Source of the DNA: Chalciporus piperatus
Lineage: Eukaryota; Basidiomycota; Agaricomycetes; Boletales; Boletaceae
Assembly (NCBI GenBank): GCA_038093975.1
Contig: JBBPTG010000020.1
Coordinates: 62,001-126,000, forward strand
Length of the DNA: 64,000 nt
Direction of reading: 5' to 3'
Both the position numbers and the translations under genes were made by a program. The notes under the pieces were generated by a model that worked only from the letters and a program-made list of their open reading frames with translations, was not told the origin of the DNA and searched no databases. This document shows, in pieces, positions 43,081-55,100 of the stretch; the first letter of the stretch is position 1; every line of letters starts with the position of its first letter.

Positions 43081-45017
43081 ATGGATGGATCGGATACGCT
43101 ACCTTCAAACCAACAATTCGAGTCGCAGCCGCCATCCTTGCACGTTACCAGTATTCCGCCTCGCTTGCTGTCGAAATCAACTCTTGAGCCAGATTCAGAA
43201 CTCCTGAACAACTTTCCCCGGTCTGCAAAATGGTGCAATGATCTTCTGCCGACATCTGAGACCATTTGCTGATTTGCACAAAGGTGTGGAGATGGGTCCA
43301 GTCTGATGGTCCAGTGCGAGAATAGGTCTTTGCAGGTGTTCGAAACGTGTGTATCTCTCTTCGCCGACTTGCACCCATTCGTGATGGCAGAACACGCATG
43401 GCAGATGCTCCGATGAAAGGTGTACGTTTCCTCCGGGATCTCAGAAGGCTTCTGTGCGTTCCTTATGATTCGTCGCAGCCTCTTGTACCTCCCTTGCGCA
43501 CTCCAAAACTCTCCTTCAACCTGCGCCAATCGTAGACTTTGCGTGGTACCCAGGTGCTTCTCGACTTAACTTGCCATCCTATTGCTTCGTGACATCCGTC
43601 AGGGACTGTCCGGTCAAGTTGGTAGATGCGAGGGATGGTAGGGTATGTAGTAGCCTCTGCTCCTCCGCCGCTCTGCATGACACCGTCAATTTCGACTAAT
43701 CGCCTAACTACTCGTTAGATTCGAGCGTCGTATCGCATTGTCGATCACCGCGAGCGGCAGATAGCACCACATTGTCTTGCCTTTAATCTCACTGCTGAAA
43801 AGTATGTCACTCGTCTCCAAAAACCTCCGCAATGACACACCGGCTCTAGGCTATATTGCGGATTTGAAGACGCCATCGAGATTTTCGACGTGCAGAAACC
43901 AGGAGAAGGTGATCGACTGCAGACGACACCTTCCAAGAAAAGCAAAGACGGACTGAAGGGTGAGCGACCCATCTTCGAACCAGGAGATGTATTTGATACG
44001 ATCTCTCTGTAGGTATAATCTCTTCCATTGCATTCTCTTACTCTCCAGATTACTACGCAGCGGGGAGCCTTACCCCCGCGTCCCGTAGGTCTGATAATAT
44101 CGCTTTGTTCAATGAACTGTCCTTCGAACCTGTGTTGTCGATAGGAGGAGTCGCAGGTTTGGAGAAGGGAGGGGTGACACAGGTGAGTATACACACGTGG
44201 TCTACTCAATTACTGCCACTGACCTTTCAATGTTCGACGGTATCTGATGTTCACAGCTGATGTTTAACCCCACACGACCCCACATACTCTATGCATCTTT
44301 CAGGAGGAGTGACAGGTTATGGAGCTGGGACCTTCGAGGAGATGCATCCGTTCCCCTCTCAAGAATGGAGATGCCCGGCAAATCTGATCGAAATGACCTC
44401 ACGAATCAAAAGACAAGGTTCGATGTCGACATTTCAGGGAGGTGGTTGGCTTCCGGAAACCAGGTACGTTGGCATATTCGAGCGGACATCTCTGTTTCCA
44501 CCCTTTACGAGCTCGATCCTCCAGATGGGCGAGATCGCAGTGTATGATATCTCGACTTTGGGTGAGAGTGATGTTTCGGGCCAAGGGCAGAGTGAAGTGG
44601 ACGTTGGAGGAGGAGATATCAGGCAGTCAAGGCCTACGTTAGTGTACGAGGCCCACGGCGGTACGTTCAAGTATCCCTTCAACCTCTTTACCACGCTGAT
44701 CATATCCGTCATCAAACCGTATCGGTCTGCTCGTTGTACCATATGGGACCTCGTGTACAGATGCCATCGGTGGCGTAGCGTTCCACCCACTGCAGCCAGT
44801 TCTGCTCTCGGTCTCTGGTTCAAGACATTTTGATGACGAGGAAGCCAGTGACTCCGAAGAGTCGGACTCTGAGTCGAGCGACGAGGATGCTGAGGCTTCC
44901 ACTAGCACTAGCGATGACTGCGACCATATGGTGAGAAGAACGAGGCGGCGACCTCAGCCATCTGTGCGCGATGCGTCGATCAAGATGTGGACTTTCAATA
45001 AACCTGAAGGGGTGTAA
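43081..45017 (+). CDS. WD40 protein, WRAP53/TCAB1-like
   Basis: In animals TCAB1/WRAP53 binds the CAB box of scaRNAs and telomerase RNA. Exon 1 starts MDGSDTLPSNQQFESQPPSL and ends LLNNFPRSAKW. An intron (about 43230-43281) restores CGDGSSLMVQCENRSLQVFE. Later exons give VDFAWYPGASRLNLPSYCFV, TSVRDCPVKLVDARDG, YRIVDHRERQIAPHCLAFNL, GFEDAIEIFDVQKPGEGDRL, TTPSKKSKDGLKG, GGVTQLMFNPTRPHILYASF, RRSDRLWSWDLRGD and AIGGVAFHPLQPVLLSVSGS. The motifs (VRDCPVKL-DA, VDHRE--AP--L-FN, CGFE-AI-IFD) are those of the family. The last blade is interrupted by an acidic Ser/Glu/Asp stretch (about 44830-44930) and then ends SIKMWTFNKPEGV. Small exons around 43330-43480 are not resolved. A long open frame antisense to its first exons is a shadow. 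Confidence 0.8.
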
Positions 45018-45186
45018 CATGAAATGCAGATGGGTGGTCCATTAGAACACTTTTGCGGTGTGATCGACCTCAGTTTCAGCCTGCACTATCTTGGGCATAC
45101 AACACGAGCGTTTCCAGTCGTGAATACGAAAAGTCTGTAATTCCCTTTGAAGCGAGTACATGTCCAGCGCCATACGATATGTACCT
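45018..45186. other. Convergent 3' ends
   Basis: About 170 bp between the stop codons of the WD40 gene and leucyl-tRNA synthetase; holds only 3' UTR sequence. Confidence 0.5.
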
Positions 45187-48100
45187 CTATACGTTGCGAT
45201 ACTCGAAAGCAGGTGCACCAGGTTCAGACGTCTCAATGATCGACGGCGTGAAGCCCGGCCCATCCCCCTGCAATGCTTCCTCCACCAAGAGCACCTCCGC
45301 ATCAACCAAGCCCAACGATCGTTTCAAGTATGGCAAGAACTCGGCCAAGACCTGAGATTCCGAGAACGACAGACTTCGATTGAAAGCCGCCTTGGCACCA
45401 AAGTCCTGCATGCGTTTCTAGTGCAATAAAAATCCCCGGTCAGCCAAACCACCGTATCCCCAAAAGCCAACGATCATAACATTACCTTGAACGCCTGCAC
45501 GAACGGCATCGTGCGCTTATCCTTGATCAAGTTCTTCTCCGTCAAGATCGCCCGTACCTTGACATCATCCACCTTGTTCTCCGTCTCCGAATACGACTCC
45601 TTGACCGCCTGCACACAAATCTCTTGCCACTCCGGGAACCTCGTCGCCACGTATATCCGCACGCTCTTGGGCGACTTGGGATCAAACGACGGACCGTCCG
45701 GTTTGCCCTTTTTGCCCTTTTGCATCTTCTTCAACAGGGACGTCTCGGCATCACGGATCATCTTGAGTGTACCGCGCATGTAGGCGCCTGCTTCGATGAG
45801 AATGCGGTCGGCGGTACGGCCTGGGTTGGGCCAGCGAGCGAGTTGGATGGATTGAGGTTCTTTGAGGAACTCGAGCCAGATGTGTTCGGCAAAGTGGGGT
45901 GCGAAGGGGGTCATGAGGAGGGCGGAGGTGCGGATCCAGTATTTGACGAGGTCGACGTGCATGCCGACGTCAGCGGTGACTTCGCGGTACCAATCACGGA
46001 CGTTTTGGAACTCGTAGAAACCGTACTTGAGCGCGTCCTTGAAGGAAGTACTAGAAGGCGGGGTTCAGAAACCTGGACATGGGTCAGGGAGAAAACGAGC
46101 GGACGTACGCGTCGTAGTGGTGCTTGGTGATGTTGATGTGGTCGTTGATTTCTTCCTCAAACACGCGATCGTGGTAATTCTTGGGTCCGTCTCTCAACTT
46201 GGACTCGTCTTTCAACATGTCCTGCGTAAACCCCCCGTCAATCGCACTGCAATATCATGTACAAAAGGACTGAAATCCATACCTCACACCATGTCAACAG
46301 CGTGTGCAAACGCAAAATGTTCGCATTCGCAGTCTTCTCGTCAAAGTTGGCATCCTCGACACCGTCTCCAGCGTCGGCCAACGTCAACCTCATCGCATCC
46401 GCACCAAACTTCTCGATCCCTTCACGGAGAGTCAACGAGTTACCCTTGCTCTTTGACATCTTCTGCCCGTTGATCATCAAGTGCCCGTTCGTGCGGATAC
46501 CCAATGGCCACTTGTCTTCTGGGAAGATCGCGACGTGGTTGTAAAGCAGGAACGTCAGGTTGTTTTGGACCAAGTCCTTTCCGGAAGAACGCATGTCGAA
46601 GGGGTAGAAATAGTTGAATTCGTGCTTCATGGCGTCGGCTTTCTCTTTCGGGAATGGCTCGGGGTTTGGCCAGGGTTTGTTGCAGAAGATGTAGTCCCAG
46701 GCTTCGTCGGTCATTTGTTCAGCTGTAACGCCCAAAGGCCCGACAGTGTGTCCAGTGACTTCGCCGCCTGAATGGATTTACGAGTGATGAGATCGGTCAG
46801 AGTGGTGGTGGATGGATGCGTACGTACCTTGGAGTAGATGGGCGACGGTGTAGTATGCCATGTAGATCGTCGAGTCACTCAAGCTCTCGACCATGAACTG
46901 GGGATCCCATGGCATCTTGGAGCCCAAGCCGTACGTACGAGCACATGCCCACTGGTTCAGCCAGGCCAACGTCGACTCAAACAAATTCCGCGTCTCCACC
47001 GTCCAGGTGTCCATTCTTGCCAAGAGTCTGACAAATAACAAAGATGGCCGCCATGAGCACGATGGACTCGAGGATCATACGCGCCACATACCTTTCGGTC
47101 TCTGCTCTCCAAACTGGTTCACCATAGTCCATGTACCACTGATCCATCAACGCAACAACACACTCGTCTGTACTCCGAGACACGACCAAGTTCTCAGGCT
47201 CCGCATATGCGACAGCCAACCCCCGCTCGATGAGCTGGGCGCGAACTTTGGGCTTGGCATCTTGGACGGATTCGCCGGCAAAGTCTCCGATGATCATGGT
47301 GCCACCGTAGAAACCTTCCTTGTAGGCAATTTCCTTTGCATCACCCAGAGCCTTGGCGTCTTTAGGTGATTGGATCTTCAACTCCTTGCAGACCTCAACG
47401 GCAGTCAGGTTCCCGTATTTGGCAGTCGTGAGGACAGGGATGGGTTCAAAGTCCAGCCATTTGGGATCTACTTGGTAGTACTCGGCCTTTTTGCGCAGAT
47501 CTTGGGTGGTGGTATAGTCATCTGGTGAATCGGAAGGCACCGACGTGACAACACCAGTTCCCTGTGGTATGTTGTTCAAGAACTAGCGAAGAGAGAGGAA
47601 CGCGGGATGCTAGTACCTTGGTTGCCTTGACAGTTTCCATCGGCAGCACGTATACTTCAGGGATGACAGCAAAAGGTGCCTTGACCTTTGTCCCCACAAT
47701 ACTTGCCCCATCAATCTCCAACAATTGCACGACCTCCCCACGCGAAGGAGAAAGGCCCTGGAAGGCCATATTCCGCGCGGCCCGATGTGAGATGAGGAAG
47801 GCCTCGGAGTCGTTGATGGCGAATACTCCGTACTTGATGGTAGGGCCGACGAAACAGTTTGTTTGACCATACCTTACAAGCAAGCAACGTCAGGGTCGAT
47901 GGATGTGGAGTAAGATTGAAACATACATGGTCTCGGGACGAAGGGTGGCAGGGACCAAGAAGACCTTTCTTCCACCGACTTTCCCCTCGACGGCTGCTTT
48001 CGCTGCGGGGCTCCACTCGACGACTTCCATCTTGACGGCTACATATTCTTGCGGGCCGACACCTTCTCCGTCAGATCGATCGTGATCCATGCATGGTTGA

Positions 48101-49041
48101 CCATCTTTGGGACTGTAGATCGTATAACGCTCGCCGAACTTGATTTTACCCAGTCCATGGAGCTTGTTCATCTGCCATCGGACGAAAGAGTCGTAGTAGG
48201 GATTGATATCGGTGGTCAGGAAGGAGCGACGCCAGTCTATCCGGTTACCCATCGCGTTGTTGTCATTCTAGAACAGGGTCAGGACCGGAAAGGATGTGTA
48301 ATTGAGAGACTTGCCTTGCAAATCGGTGGGAAATAGGACAGCCAGTGATAAGGATCGGCGAATTTCTTGACTTCTTCACGAGGCACGCCGATTGATTCCA
48401 TGATTTGGAACTGGTAGGTCAAACCGGTAGATTTGGCGGCGACTTTACCCTTGGTCGCTTTCCCGACCTGTACTGTCGTAGGGCCGTTCTCGGTCGGTTT
48501 GGGTGTGTCTTCTTCGGCGTTGGGGTCGTAACGCTCAAAGTTTTCACCGAACATTTCCATTTCACGGATGATTTTGTCAGATGCTGCCTGATGCACGAAA
48601 GACATGAGGGATCACTCGGACGGGGGATATAAGTGAAATGACTCACCTTGATTGGCATTCCGGTTGCATGCAGACCATGGGGGAACAAAACACGCTTTCC
48701 GAGCATGCGTTGGTATCCAGCGGCGAACTCGACTTTTGAGATGGTAAAGGCGTGTCCGAGATGCAGAGAACCGTTCATGTAAGGGTAGGGGAAGTTTCCA
48801 AACCACTTTGGGTATTTCTCCTTGATCTCATGAGGGGACAGACCGCGCAGCTCGTCTTGTGATGGAGCGGTGGTCTCGAAGAGACGCTCCGCCTGCCATC
48901 GTGCTTGGTATTTCTTCTCTAGGGACGTCAAGTAATCTCGCTTTCCGGTCTATCGAGCGAGTCAGTGAAGAGCACTGAGGATGGTGGAAAGAAAGGACGG
49001 ACCTGGGCTAGTTCTATGGTATTAGCCATGGTATTAGCCAT
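45187..49041 (-). CDS. CDC60: Leucyl-tRNA synthetase, cytosolic
   Basis: Charges tRNA-Leu in the cytosol. The start at 49041 gives [13 protein letters not shown] (a tandem duplication of ATGGCTAATACC), then, after an intron, [20 protein letters not shown]. The class I HIGH motif is present as [20 protein letters not shown]. Next are [18 protein letters not shown] and [20 protein letters not shown], an editing domain ([36 protein letters not shown]), and the catalytic KMSKS loop in [20 protein letters not shown]. The anticodon-binding and C-terminal parts follow ([20 protein letters not shown]), ending FEYRNV at 45187. No mitochondrial presequence is seen, and the insertion pattern is of the archaeal/eukaryotic cytosolic type. 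Eight or so introns. Confidence 0.93.
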
Positions 49042-49340
49042 GGAGTTTGATAGTTGTCGACGATGGGAAAGTACAGATATTTTACAACGCCAGAGAGGGC
49101 GGATGGAGATCCGCGACAGCCCTGTAATCTTGACTAGACAGATTGTTATCAGTTCTCTACCTTTTTTTTTTATCCGAGTCACCTTCCGGTCTACTCGATC
49201 AAGAAACCCTCCTTCGGCTATTTGTTCAATTGCCGACAACAAATATATCCAAACACTGTTGTCACATTCGCGAGTGGTCACGCGTGACAGTGACACGGTT
49301 CATTTGACCCGACTCGACTGCCGTGGACTTGTTTGACATC
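49042..49340. promoter_or_regulatory. Divergent promoter region of leucyl-tRNA synthetase and the zinc-ribbon gene
   Basis: About 300 bp between opposite start codons. Contains GTCACGCGTGAC (49278-49289), a 12-bp palindrome with an ACGCGT (MluI-box-like) core. A T-run (TTTTTTTTTTAT) lies at about 49164. Confidence 0.5.
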
Positions 49341-50264
49341 ATGCCTGGGCCATGTAACAACAGGAGAAAGAAGAAACAACAGTCCCGCAGAGAAAGGAAG
49401 CTCGTGTTCCCTCAGCCCGCCTTTGACCCACTCAGTCCCGATAGTCCACCTCCCCTTTACGAGCTAGGACAACTAGAGAGAATCACCGACGATCACGACC
49501 TTGACGAGACATGTCCAGATTACAACACTTTTCAATCACCTCCTTACGATCCTCCTCATGATTACACCGACCGGGTCCTTCTCGCCACCCCTAACATATA
49601 TGACCCTGGTAACGGGCCTCGTGTCCGTGATCCTCGTGCATTCTTACCGTCCTTCTTTGCTCAACCCCCAGCTATGGAAGATCCCATGTGCGCAGAATTT
49701 GCACAGGAAGAAATTCTCCAAATGCTTTGCACAGTCCTGCCCGAAGAGAGCGCCATAGTACGCCTCCATGCTAATCTCGTTTGGATGAGTAACCATATGC
49801 TTGGTATAGATTCTTTGGTATAACAAGAGCCGATTGGCGGGTCGCATTTGTCCCTCGTGTCGTCGTTTGTACAACTTGGGCGACGTCCTTCCTACCCTCG
49901 TTCAGGACGTCTCAAAGGTTGGCCCTGAACCTCGGTCACCATATCTCTCTCGGGAACAGGAGATCTCAGGTCTTTGTAAGTGACATGGCAGTTTGAGTAG
50001 GATTCGCTGTTTAACGTGCCATTTGATCACATAGGTTCACCACTCTGCTTCATTATGGCTTCTTTCGGTCATCCCGGAGCTATCAAAACGACGTGGGGTC
50101 GCCTCGCAGAAGAAATGGATGAATACACTTGGGAACTATTAAACGGTCCTGGTACTGGCGCAGGTGATCAGGGGTTGTGCTTGCTCATGAAAATGGCTCG
50201 GCTTCCCGATTTGGGCTTGGGGCAACTATGCCTGCCCGACATTGATTTCGAGACTGAAAGGTAA
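49341..50264 (+). CDS. Basidiomycete zinc-ribbon-like protein of unknown function
   Basis: Start MPGPCNNRRKKKQQSRRERK, a strongly basic leader, then an acidic, Pro-rich middle. After an intron (about 49759-49809) the core reads LWYNKSRLAGRICPSCRRLY and NLGDVLPTLVQDVSKVG. An intron at about 49977-50034 restores ISGLCSPLCFIMASFGHPGA, then IKTTWGRLAEEMDEYTWELL NGPG and DQGLCLLMKMARLPDLGLGQ. CPSC plus CSPLC form a likely zinc-binding pair. I recognise the block WY-KSR-AG-----C--C-RLY-LGD / REQE-SGLCSP-CF--AS / WGR---EMD-YTW-LLNGPG from uncharacterised Agaricomycete proteins. The start could be the upstream in-frame Met at 49323. Confidence 0.7.
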
Positions 50265-51008
50265 TGTCGACCGCATCCATCTATTCATCCTTGCTTTCGT
50301 GGTAAGCTTCAAACTGCAGTTCTTGTTCGCCGTGCTGAGCCACGTCGTATTTCCAGCTTTATTGCATCTATACTGTAACATGCGCATAATGCCATAGGGA
50401 TCACAGGGGACAATCAGGTTAATATATTTATATGTAGTGGTGTCGAGGCTACAGCCTTTTGCAAGAGATCTACGCCTTGTCATAAGACCCCCAAATGGAC
50501 CGGAGAGTGGCCGAATTGACCGGCCGAAAGGCAGGCAGGCGTTATCGCGGTTGCGACGCGCCGGAAATGTCCGTTTGTTGAACGGCGCTTACCTCATCGA
50601 GTCCGTGCTCAACTTTCTCACGGTTGGAAAATGCGTGGTGTCCCCTTATACGAGGCTCCCACCCGCCAAACGCCCTCAGCCAACCTTGCCTATAGCTGTA
50701 CTCTGCGGTCCCCCGCCTAAATCAATCACTCACCTACTGCCCTCCAGTTTAGCATACAACAACGGTCAGTCTTCGTTCTCATTTTATCTACTCTTTCATC
50801 GTCTTCCTCGATGTCCTACGATATCAGGCGACCGTTCCTCTGTTGCACGAGTCGTCGTCGCCGTCTTGTACCGGCGCAGACACCGTGTTTGTTTGGCCAC
50901 CAACGCGTCGACGCGCACCGTGTTCTACCGTGTCTCACTCGACTTTTATACTGTTCTACGTGTCCATAACGTGTTGAATCGTTCTCTAACTTGAATATTC
51001 TCTTCTAG
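50265..51008. promoter_or_regulatory. NHP6 upstream region, probable 5' UTR intron
   Basis: About 740 bp with no supported ORF. The start codon of NHP6 directly follows TATTCTCTTCTAG, a good splice acceptor, and ACAACGGTCAGTC near 50760 could be the matching donor. This suggests a 5' UTR intron of about 245 nt, long for this genome. Confidence 0.45.
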
Positions 51009-51647
51009 ATGCCTAAGGAAGCCAAACCCAAGGTTCGTTTACCGCTTCTACCAATCACATTACCACCCACCACTCCAAACACCCGCATATATGCCATGTT
51101 TTACCACCATTCATCACTCTCCTGCCATTCTATGTGTTTTCCCGCTTGCTCTTGCTGAAACATCAACAGCGCAAGGCTGCCGAGAAGTCTGAGGCCAAGG
51201 CTGCCAAAGGCTCCAAGTCGAAGGCCAAGGGGGGCCCCAAGCGGGCTCTCTCCGCCTACATGTTCTTCAGTCAAGACTGGAGAGAAAGAATCAAGACTGA
51301 GAACCCTGATGCTGGATTCGGTCAGTGTGTTTATCATCTCACCTGACCTTTGACTAATGTCGGTTTACAGGCGAGGTCGGTAAGCTTCTTGGAGCCAAAT
51401 GGAAGGAGCTCGATGAAGATGAGAAAAAGGTAGACACCATCTCGATTCGTTTAGGTTGTGTTGATCATATTTCCAGCCCTACCTTGACATGGCTGCCAAG
51501 GACAAGACACGTGCGGAGGACGAGAAAGCAGCCCTGGCTGGTGTACGTTTGCTATCTTCACTCTTAGCCTAACTAATGATGTCACAGGCCAAGGCTACCG
51601 CCAAGGAGAGCGGCGGCGAAGAGGCAGCGGACGATGACGACGATTAA
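51009..51647 (+). CDS. NHP6: HMG-box chromatin protein NHP6
   Basis: Non-specific DNA-bending protein; in yeast it works with FACT and the general transcription machinery. Exon 1 is only MPKEAKPK. After a 138-nt intron come [20 protein letters not shown] and the HMG box [69 protein letters not shown]. The protein ends [15 protein letters not shown]. The wedge residues and the YMFF and KW-L-DEEKK signatures are complete. Length (about 115 residues) is that of NHP6 with an acidic tail. Four short introns. Confidence 0.92.
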
Positions 51648-52130
51648 CTCACCAACTCCCCGACCCCGGTTGCACATATCCAAGACTCTGTCTCATTTCT
51701 TCGCTAGTGCTAATCGCCCTCTCGTCCCATCCTCCTCGACTCCTTCTCCTAGTATATTAACTCCTCCCTTCGCGAGACATGTGCCTACCATCGCTCGTTC
51801 TTCAGCTCTGTTATTGCCTCTGCCTTTCTATTGTAACTTTGCTCTTTTCAGTGTGTGCTCTCATGTGTTTGCTCACCATCGTTGTCTTTTCGTACACCTG
51901 GTTTCACATGTTGTCCGTATTTGCTCCCCTCAATGATTGTAACCTGTACGATCAGCGTTTATGAGTGAGTTTCTCGCATGGGTACCAGGAGGGATGACGT
52001 AGTTCCACGTGACCCTTCTGTCAGGTGACCTTGTCACGTGGTTTCGCGGAGACGCGATTAATTAAATTAATTATAATTGGCTGACTCTTTTGACCGTGGC
52101 TTCGTCGCTCAGCATAAGCCAAATTGCACA
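51648..52130. promoter_or_regulatory. Spacer with paired E-boxes upstream of the SNF2 gene
   Basis: About 480 bp: NHP6 3' UTR, then the promoter of the next gene. CCACGTGAC (52005-52013) and its inverse GTCACGTGG (52033-52041) place two CACGTG E-boxes about 90 bp upstream of the ATG. ATTAATTAAATTAATTATAA follows at about 52056. Confidence 0.5.
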
Positions 52131-55100
52131 ATGTCTGACGGCAAAGACAAGGCCAAGTCCTCTGCATATCAACAGAGTGAGTGCCCATCGCGCATCTGGT
52201 ACGACTATTGACCATATTGCGTCCACAGGGACCTTGCATTCGATCCCTGCGCCCCTAGGTACGCTTGCGCTTTAACACCGAGACTTGCTGCTGACGATAG
52301 TCTCAGAGCTGGACTCAGATCCCGAGTTCAATGCAGGTACGTTTGTCTACGAGACGAAAAAGAAGGGAAAACGCGGTCGTAAAGCGTCCGACGCGTCGCC
52401 TCCCCGGACGTCCCGGAAGAGACGGCGGGACGTTGTCGGCGATGCGGGACCCTCGACGAGTTCAAGTGAGTGTGTGAATTGGATCTTGTTTGTGGCGAGT
52501 GTTGAGTGCGAAAATGGGATGGGGTTTGTAGGAAAAGTAACGAGGCCCGGGCGAGTGGAAGCGCCAAAGTCGAATCCGTTGTTGCAATATTTTGGGGATG
52601 ATATGGGCCTACGTTCTGCCTCTGAAGATGAGGCGGAGGGTGCAGAGTCGGATCAAGAGGCGTCGGAAGGTGAGGAGAAGGAAGAAGAGCCTGCGGTATC
52701 CCGATCACTGGCGGTTTTCGCAAAGGGGTCTAAAGAGGGAACGCCTGTTACTGGTGCAGTGGCCTCAGCTGCGGATGATTCGGAAACAGAATCAGAGTCG
52801 GATGTTGAGCCTGTCGTTCAGACGTTGAAGCGGAAATCGCCATCTTCTCCGAGAAAGACACCTCCTGCAAAACGTGTGAAGGCGCCTCCACCCGATGGTA
52901 TGTTGTCTCGCAAGGAAGTTTTGTCTAGCTCTGGAGCTGATTGGTAGTAGATGAATCTGAGACCGAATCGGAATCAGAGGAGGATGAATTTGTGAAAAAG
53001 GCACAGACTGCTGGTATACGATTGTGTTCATTGCGTCGTGAATCGACCAGACTGACCACACATTTCGTTCAGCTCAAGTAATCCCACCTGTCTCGTCGGA
53101 CTCTGAGACGGAATCTGAAGACGAAGAAGAAATGATCGCTAATCCTGTCCGTGCATTCGCCATTTTGATCTTCCTCTGTGGTTAATCTGCGTTTTCGTAG
53201 GCATTTGATCCACGACCAGGCTTCCCGCTTCGCGCAGGCCAGAAACCCCTGGGTCCATATATCCTGAACCGTGAGGAAGGTATCATGGTGCCCGCTGCGA
53301 TCAATACATACCTGAGAGAATATCAGCGTGAGGGTGTAAAATTCTTCTGGGACTTGTTTAATGAAGGCAGGGGTGGGCTTCTTGGGGATGATATGGGCCT
53401 CGTACGTCATCGTTTCATGGATGTGTCCCCAACTCTAAAAATTCTTGGTCGCATTTCCTTGATCGTAGGGTAGGTCCAACGCGTCTCGCGCATTCCAAGC
53501 GTTTCGCCTCTTGACTTCGATCTTGCATCATAGGTAAAACGATTCAAGTTATATCATTCCTGTCTGCGATCATGAAGAAGCATGGAGATCGAAGAGACAG
53601 AAACCGGAGACGGAAACACGTCTCAAAACTCCAAGACGGTGCGGAATGGAGGGAGAATCGGACTCTTCCTCCTGCCAACGACAAATGGCCGACGTGTTTG
53701 ATCATCGCCCCTTCGTCGGTGGTTGGGAACTGGGAGCGTGAGTTCGAGACGGTGAGTACCTTTCGCCAGCTTCTGAAGGGCATATCATCAAGGGAGAGGC
53801 TTTAGTGGGGTTATTTCGAAGTAGGAATCTATATGAAGACTCCAGCAGAACGAGAAGAAGTTCTTACTGATTTCAAGATGGGGCGATTAGATGTCGGTAC
53901 GTACAGGTTCTTTGTCCAATATTCCTGACTACAAGGCTCATACGCGTAGTCGTCACCTCCTTCGATCTCGCACGCAGGGATATTGCGCTACTGGACGACC
54001 TCCCATGGTCGGTCATCATGGTCGACGAAGCTCACCGTGTCAAGAATCCTCGATCCGAAATCACCAAGGCGTACCATCAATTTGCGTGTCTGAGGCGATT
54101 CGGCCTCACAGGCACGGCGATACAGAATTCTTACAATGAGCTGTGGACGATACTCGATTGGACGAATCCTGGTCGGCTGGGGACGATCAAACAATGGAAA
54201 GGGTTCGTGGTGAAACCGTTGACTTTGGGACAGTCGGCGAATGCGACAGAGGAGGAGAGGACGAAGGCGTTGGTACGTCACTACGGATCTTCCTACATTT
54301 CAGGGACGTGACTGTTTCTCGTAGGCTGTTGCTATTGTTGTTAGAGATCAACTACTTCCGAAGTTCTTCAAACGAAGGTAAGCAACGTGCGAGCTAGGTT
54401 GCCTGGTGTGTCTGAGCGAGTCTTTTAGGACGAAAGATATCATCAAGGACCAGGTGGGGTTCCTTTGGTCCTGGTCGCATCTCGGGCGTTACTCACAAAT
54501 ACGATATAGCTGCCAACGAAGATAGATGAGGTCGTCTTCTGTCCACTAACCCCACAACAGATCAAAGTGTACAGGCGTATACTTGTCATGGAGCCGGTGC
54601 AGAATATCATCCGGAAAGAAGAACTCTGCGACTGCGGGTCGAAGAAAAAGTTTGTTTTTCAAGAACAAACATGATAAACCATGATTGATGTTTCTCCCAA
54701 AGGCGTAAAGAATGCTGTCATCCTTTCGGCAAGGGCGACGTGCTGAAGTTCACGTCGATCCTGATCAAGGTCTCGAATCATTTAGCATTGATTCTTCCAG
54801 GTAATAACCATTGCCATTTGGATTGGATACGAAGCTGAGTGCACGTCTATAGCGCCTACCGATACTCCTGAGCAGGCAAGTGACTCTTGAGTGTCACCAA
54901 CTTTCGCAGACTCTCATCTTCGAAATAGACCGCCCGCAATCGTGAGCTTGCCGACATTGTGTTTGAGGGGGAAACTGTCCCAAAATTCGGAACGGCTACG
55001 TTTCTGCCGTCGTTCTGCGGAAAATGGCTCGTAAGTCGTTCGCAAGCATGTTGACATTCTCAGGACATACCCTAAGTCATAGGTCCTCGATGCCCTGCTG

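Noticed and set aside
42783..43529. 248-codon minus-strand ORF
   Set aside because: It is antisense to the first exons of the WRAP53-like gene, whose exon joins give clear family motifs on the plus strand; it also runs into the transposon-like end.
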